From contig DEKQ01000132.1 of assembly GCA_002353975.1 (NCBI GenBank), positions 8,974 through 16,044 of the forward strand: a stretch of DNA of 7,071 bases, read 5' to 3'. Source of the DNA: Prevotellaceae bacterium UBA2718. GTDB taxonomy: Bacteria > Bacteroidota > Bacteroidia > Bacteroidales > Bacteroidaceae. The notes under the pieces are model-generated. The model searched no databases. It saw only the letters and a list, made by a program, of their open reading frames with translations, and had not been told where the DNA came from. The translations under genes and the position numbers were made by a program. This document shows, one piece after another, positions 4,486 to 7,071 of the stretch (the first letter of the stretch is position 1; each line of letters opens with the position of its first letter).

Positions 4486-6486
4486 GTGATAAGGTACAAG
4501 AGTCTGATAGTCGCTTTTCTATTGTGCTTTGCCGTTGCGGCTAATGCACAATACAAGGTGGAGCGCCTGCTGCTCAGCGGAAGAGTTGCTTTGTACTATG
4601 AGGATTATGTCCTCTCCATACAGTACTTTAACCAAGCAATCTCTCAGAAACCCTGGCAGTGGGAGCCCTGGCAGCTGAGGGCTGTGGCAAAGTTCTATCT
4701 TGAAGACTGGCAAGGGGCAGAGGCTGATGCCACTAAGGCAATAGAGCTGAACCCATACGTCCTCTCCCTGTATGACCTGCGAGGAATGTCTCGCATCAGG
4801 CAGGAGAAGTTTGATGGGGCGATAGAAGACTATTCTTCTGCTATCAGGATGCAGCCCGACAATCAGAACTTCTGGTACAATCGTGCTGTCTGCTATATGG
4901 AAAAAGGAGTGTATGATACAGTACAGATACAGACAGACACCCTTATCGCACGTTGGAGCAAATTTGCCGCTCCATACCTTCTGAAGGCAGAGACCTTTCT
5001 GCACCAGGCAGATACAGTAAAGGCAACGGAATGGATAGACAAATCCCTTGAGATAGATGCGTATAATGTTAATGCTTTGCGCGTGCGCGCGAACATTTCA
5101 CTATACAGAGGACAATGGAAGGAGGCGGATGAATTCTTATCCAAGACTATTCGCCTCTCGCCAAAGGATGCGAGCAGTTACATCAACCGGGCCTTAGCTC
5201 GCCAACGCATCAACAACCTGCGTGGAGCGATGTCTGATTATGATATGGCTCTTGACATCAATCCTAACAACTTCCTCGGGCATTACAACAGAGGTTTGCT
5301 GCGTCAGCAAGTGGGAGACGATAACAGGGCGATAGAAGACTTCAACTACGTGCTGGAACTGGAGCCAAACAACATAATGGCTCTCGTCAACCGCGCTACG
5401 CTCCTGGATCGTACGGGAAATCTTCGCGGAGCTATCAGGGATTACTCTCGGGTGATAGAAAAATTTCCCGATTTTATCACAGGTTTAGCAAGACGAGCCC
5501 AGTGTTACAGACGCTTAGGTATGATAGCAAAGGCAGAGATGGATGAGTTTCATATCCTACGCCTGCAGATGGACAAGCATATAGGCATCCAGCATAGATG
5601 GAGCAAAAGCAAACTCAATGCAATGCGAAAGCTAAGCGACATTGACCCCGAAAAATACAACATGAATGTCATAGACGATCATGTGGATGAGTCGCGCGAG
5701 TACAAGAGTGAGTATCGCGGTAAGGTGCAGAACAGGCAGACAAACGAAAGTTACATGCCTTATATCGTGATGACCACCAATAGCCGTCAGCTTGGAATGA
5801 CCTCCTATTCTCCTTTCGACAAGAGTGTGGAGGAATACCGCTCAAAGCTGCAGAAATACGTGACCCGCTTAAATGGAGAAGCTTCTGCAATTACACTTCC
5901 AGCCTTAGGCAACATCGGAGAGGGAACGGGCGTGTCAACATTTGATGAAGTGGAACGCATAGGTCAGCTCATAGATCAGAGTACGGACGAGGCAGATATA
6001 ATGCGCTTGTTGTTATTCAGGGCCATAGCATACTCAAGTGCACATAATTTTGAAGATGCGCGCAAGGATTTGAATACCGTACTTACAGCTAATCCCGACA
6101 ACTGGCTTGCCTTGTGGCAGGATGTTATATGCAGGGCCATGATGGATGAGTTCGACCATTCCGCCATCCCGATGGAGCGTCAGATGAGGAAGTCAAGCAT
6201 CCTACGCGATTTTGATAAGATACTCTCATACGATCCAAATAATGCGTTCATTTATTATTGCAAGGGTACGTTCCTGGCTCGGAAGGGAGATTACAAAGAG
6301 GCAATAGAATTCCTGACAAAGACCATCGAGCTGGATCCGGGCTTGCCACAAGCATACTACAATCGCGGATTAGCCTACGTACAATCTGGTGATATCGTAA
6401 AGGCAAAGAACGACTTTAGCATAGCTGGAGAAAAAGGACTCTATAGCGCATACAGTATATTAAAATCATCCAAGTTGACAAAATGA
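4486..6486 (+). CDS. Secreted tetratricopeptide repeat (TPR) protein
   Basis: This 666-residue protein has a cleavable signal peptide (residues 1-21, core LIVAFLLCFAVAANA, likely cut before Gln22), so it acts in the periplasm or at the outer membrane. About ten TPR units run from about 25 to 360. Typical ones include AEADATKAIELNP (78-90), AIEDYSSAIRMQPDN (112-126), YINRALARQRINNLRGAMSDYD (232-253) and AIEDFNYVLELEPNN (282-296). A region of about 145 residues (361-505) shows no TPR pattern and is rich in charged and polar residues. Three or four further TPRs fill about 506-655, including YKEAIEFLTKTIELDPG (603-619). TPRs are protein-binding scaffolds, and the partner is unknown. The start is GTG at 4486: an in-frame TAA lies at 4465 with no ATG after it, and only this start gives the signal peptide. 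The gene overlaps the next by ATGA, pointing to coupled synthesis with the small secreted protein. Confidence 0.9.
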   Translation: MIRYKSLIVAFLLCFAVAANAQYKVERLLLSGRVALYYEDYVLSIQYFNQAISQKPWQWEPWQLRAVAKFYLEDWQGAEADATKAIELNPYVLSLYDLRGMSRIRQEKFDGAIEDYSSAIRMQPDNQNFWYNRAVCYMEKGVYDTVQIQTDTLIARWSKFAAPYLLKAETFLHQADTVKATEWIDKSLEIDAYNVNALRVRANISLYRGQWKEADEFLSKTIRLSPKDASSYINRALARQRINNLRGAMSDYDMALDINPNNFLGHYNRGLLRQQVGDDNRAIEDFNYVLELEPNNIMALVNRATLLDRTGNLRGAIRDYSRVIEKFPDFITGLARRAQCYRRLGMIAKAEMDEFHILRLQMDKHIGIQHRWSKSKLNAMRKLSDIDPEKYNMNVIDDHVDESREYKSEYRGKVQNRQTNESYMPYIVMTTNSRQLGMTSYSPFDKSVEEYRSKLQKYVTRLNGEASAITLPALGNIGEGTGVSTFDEVERIGQLIDQSTDEADIMRLLLFRAIAYSSAHNFEDARKDLNTVLTANPDNWLALWQDVICRAMMDEFDHSAIPMERQMRKSSILRDFDKILSYDPNNAFIYYCKGTFLARKGDYKEAIEFLTKTIELDPGLPQAYYNRGLAYVQSGDIVKAKNDFSIAGEKGLYSAYSILKSSKLTK

Positions 6487-6986
6487 AAATACTATTCTCT
6501 GTTATAGCTTCATTGCTCCTGACAATTCCTGCCGGGGCAGTTGAAATACCTGATTCAATCCTGCCTTACATCAAGAAAGAACTCCGCGAAACCTACGTTG
6601 AGAGAGATACTGCGGAATGTCAGCTTCGCAGCCTTGACGAAAACACCTATTGTCTTTTGCGTCATGTTAAGGCACCTGAATGTGAGACGGTGTGCAAAAT
6701 CTATGACAGCCAATGGAAGCTTATAAAGACGATAAACTTTGATAATATCCAACTCACGCAACGTCCTGACACTATGTCGCAGGAACGCTACGAGGAGTTG
6801 CTTAATCTCATAGAATTTCCGCTGGTAGAGGCGCATTTCGATGCACCATCAGGCGATAATGCCCCCGTTTCGCTGAAACTTTCATTAAATCCACCCATGC
6901 TGACGAATGAACAACGTAAAATTGTCAGTCAGATTTTAATCACAAAAATAGTGGTTTGGGACGGCGAAAGTTTTAAGGAACGTTAA
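6483..6986 (+). CDS. Small secreted protein, DUF3256-like
   Basis: This is a 167-residue protein with a signal peptide (MKILFSVIASLLLTIPAGA, likely cleaved near residue 19), so it is periplasmic or envelope-associated. The mature part starts VEIPDSILPYIKKELRE. CLLRHVKAPECETVCKIYDSQWKLI (57-81) and the end KIVVWDGESFKER (155-167) resemble, from memory, the DUF3256 family of Bacteroidales, whose members share a '(M/I)PDSLLP' start, a 'PE-SE---FYD--W' block and a closing 'W-G--F'. The similarity is not strong, so the family name is tentative. Three cysteines in the mature part (46, 57, 67) plus Cys71 could form disulfides. Its ATG overlaps the stop of the TPR gene, so the two proteins are probably made together and may interact. 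No function is known. Confidence 0.75.
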   Translation: MKILFSVIASLLLTIPAGAVEIPDSILPYIKKELRETYVERDTAECQLRSLDENTYCLLRHVKAPECETVCKIYDSQWKLIKTINFDNIQLTQRPDTMSQERYEELLNLIEFPLVEAHFDAPSGDNAPVSLKLSLNPPMLTNEQRKIVSQILITKIVVWDGESFKER

Positions 6987-7022
6987 AAATAAGCTCTGAG
7001 GAGCAAGTTTTCATCTAAAACA

Positions 7023-7053
7023 TTTGCAAATTCAGAATAAATGCTTAACTTTG
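7023..7053 (+). promoter_or_regulatory. Bacteroidetes-type promoter of the next transcription unit
   Basis: TTTG (7023-7026) and TAACTTTG (7046-7053) are both perfect matches to the Bacteroidetes -33 and -7 boxes, separated by 19 bases, within the preferred spacing. Transcription should start near 7060 and run off the window through GTTTTTCATGGT. The gene served is not in view; in related genomes a translation gene such as thrS often follows this block, which is an inference from memory. Confidence 0.75.
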
Positions 7054-7071
7054 CAACGTGTTTTTCATGGT

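Noticed and set aside
5075..5092. GC-alternating stretch GCGCGTGCGCGCG inside the TPR gene, as a site or structure.
   Set aside because: It encodes the ordinary residues LRVRA in frame and has no repeat elsewhere in the window.
4519..5144. Minus-strand open frames at 4519-5004 and 4893-5144.
   Set aside because: They are antisense to the TPR repeats, with no signal or domain of their own.
6993..7011. Small hairpin GCTC-TGAG-GAGC followed by TTTT after the last gene, as a terminator.
   Set aside because: The stem has only four pairs and the T run is short, so it is too weak to call.

Overview
The window reads as a stretch of core chromosome from a member of the Bacteroidales, most likely Prevotella or a close relative. 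The evidence is: Bacteroidetes-type promoter boxes (TAnnTTTG) in front of genes, absence of clear Shine-Dalgarno sequences, moderate GC with AT-rich intergenic DNA, and families typical of this order (DUF4924, a short YtxH protein, a holin-like YqjE/DUF1469 relative, and the order SPOR lipoprotein, ruvX, def, TPR protein). I see no mobile element, CRISPR array, tRNA or defence locus. The genus is an inference.

Layout. Everything up to about 2.7 kb is on the minus strand, and everything after about 2.8 kb is on the plus strand. Read in its own direction, the minus-strand block runs: YtxH-domain small protein (2698-2459), a two-helix holin-like membrane protein with an extra C-terminal domain (2411-1845), the RNase P RNA gene rnpB (about 1757-1316), a LysE-family exporter (1277-582) and a DUF4924 protein (555-7). 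The roughly 570 bases between the holin-like gene and the exporter are therefore not empty; they hold a complete class A-like rnpB.

The plus-strand block starts at a promoter near 2836. It runs: SPOR-domain lipoprotein (2936-3424), ruvX/yqgF (3471-3881), def (3878-4435), a large secreted TPR protein (4486-6486) and a small secreted protein resembling DUF3256 (6483-6986). Two junctions (ruvX/def and TPR/DUF3256-like) are 4-base ATGA overlaps, and the other gaps are 46-50 bases, so this looks like one operon. It mixes envelope functions (SPOR, TPR, DUF3256-like) with housekeeping nucleic-acid and protein maturation (RuvX, peptide deformylase). A well-formed promoter (TTTG-N19-TAACTTTG) at 7023-7053 opens the next transcription unit, whose gene lies outside the window.

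How it fits together. RuvX is implicated in pre-16S rRNA maturation and rnpB in tRNA 5' maturation, while Def deformylates new proteins, so several genes serve the translation machinery. The SPOR lipoprotein probably binds septal peptidoglycan. The TPR and DUF3256-like proteins are coupled secreted proteins of unknown role. The most unusual points are the apparent fusion of the holin-like protein with a normally separate partner, the 13-residue tandem repeat in the YtxH protein, the palindrome over the transcription start of the plus-strand operon, and the overlapping alternative hairpins just upstream of rnpB. I did not find a convincing undescribed system.
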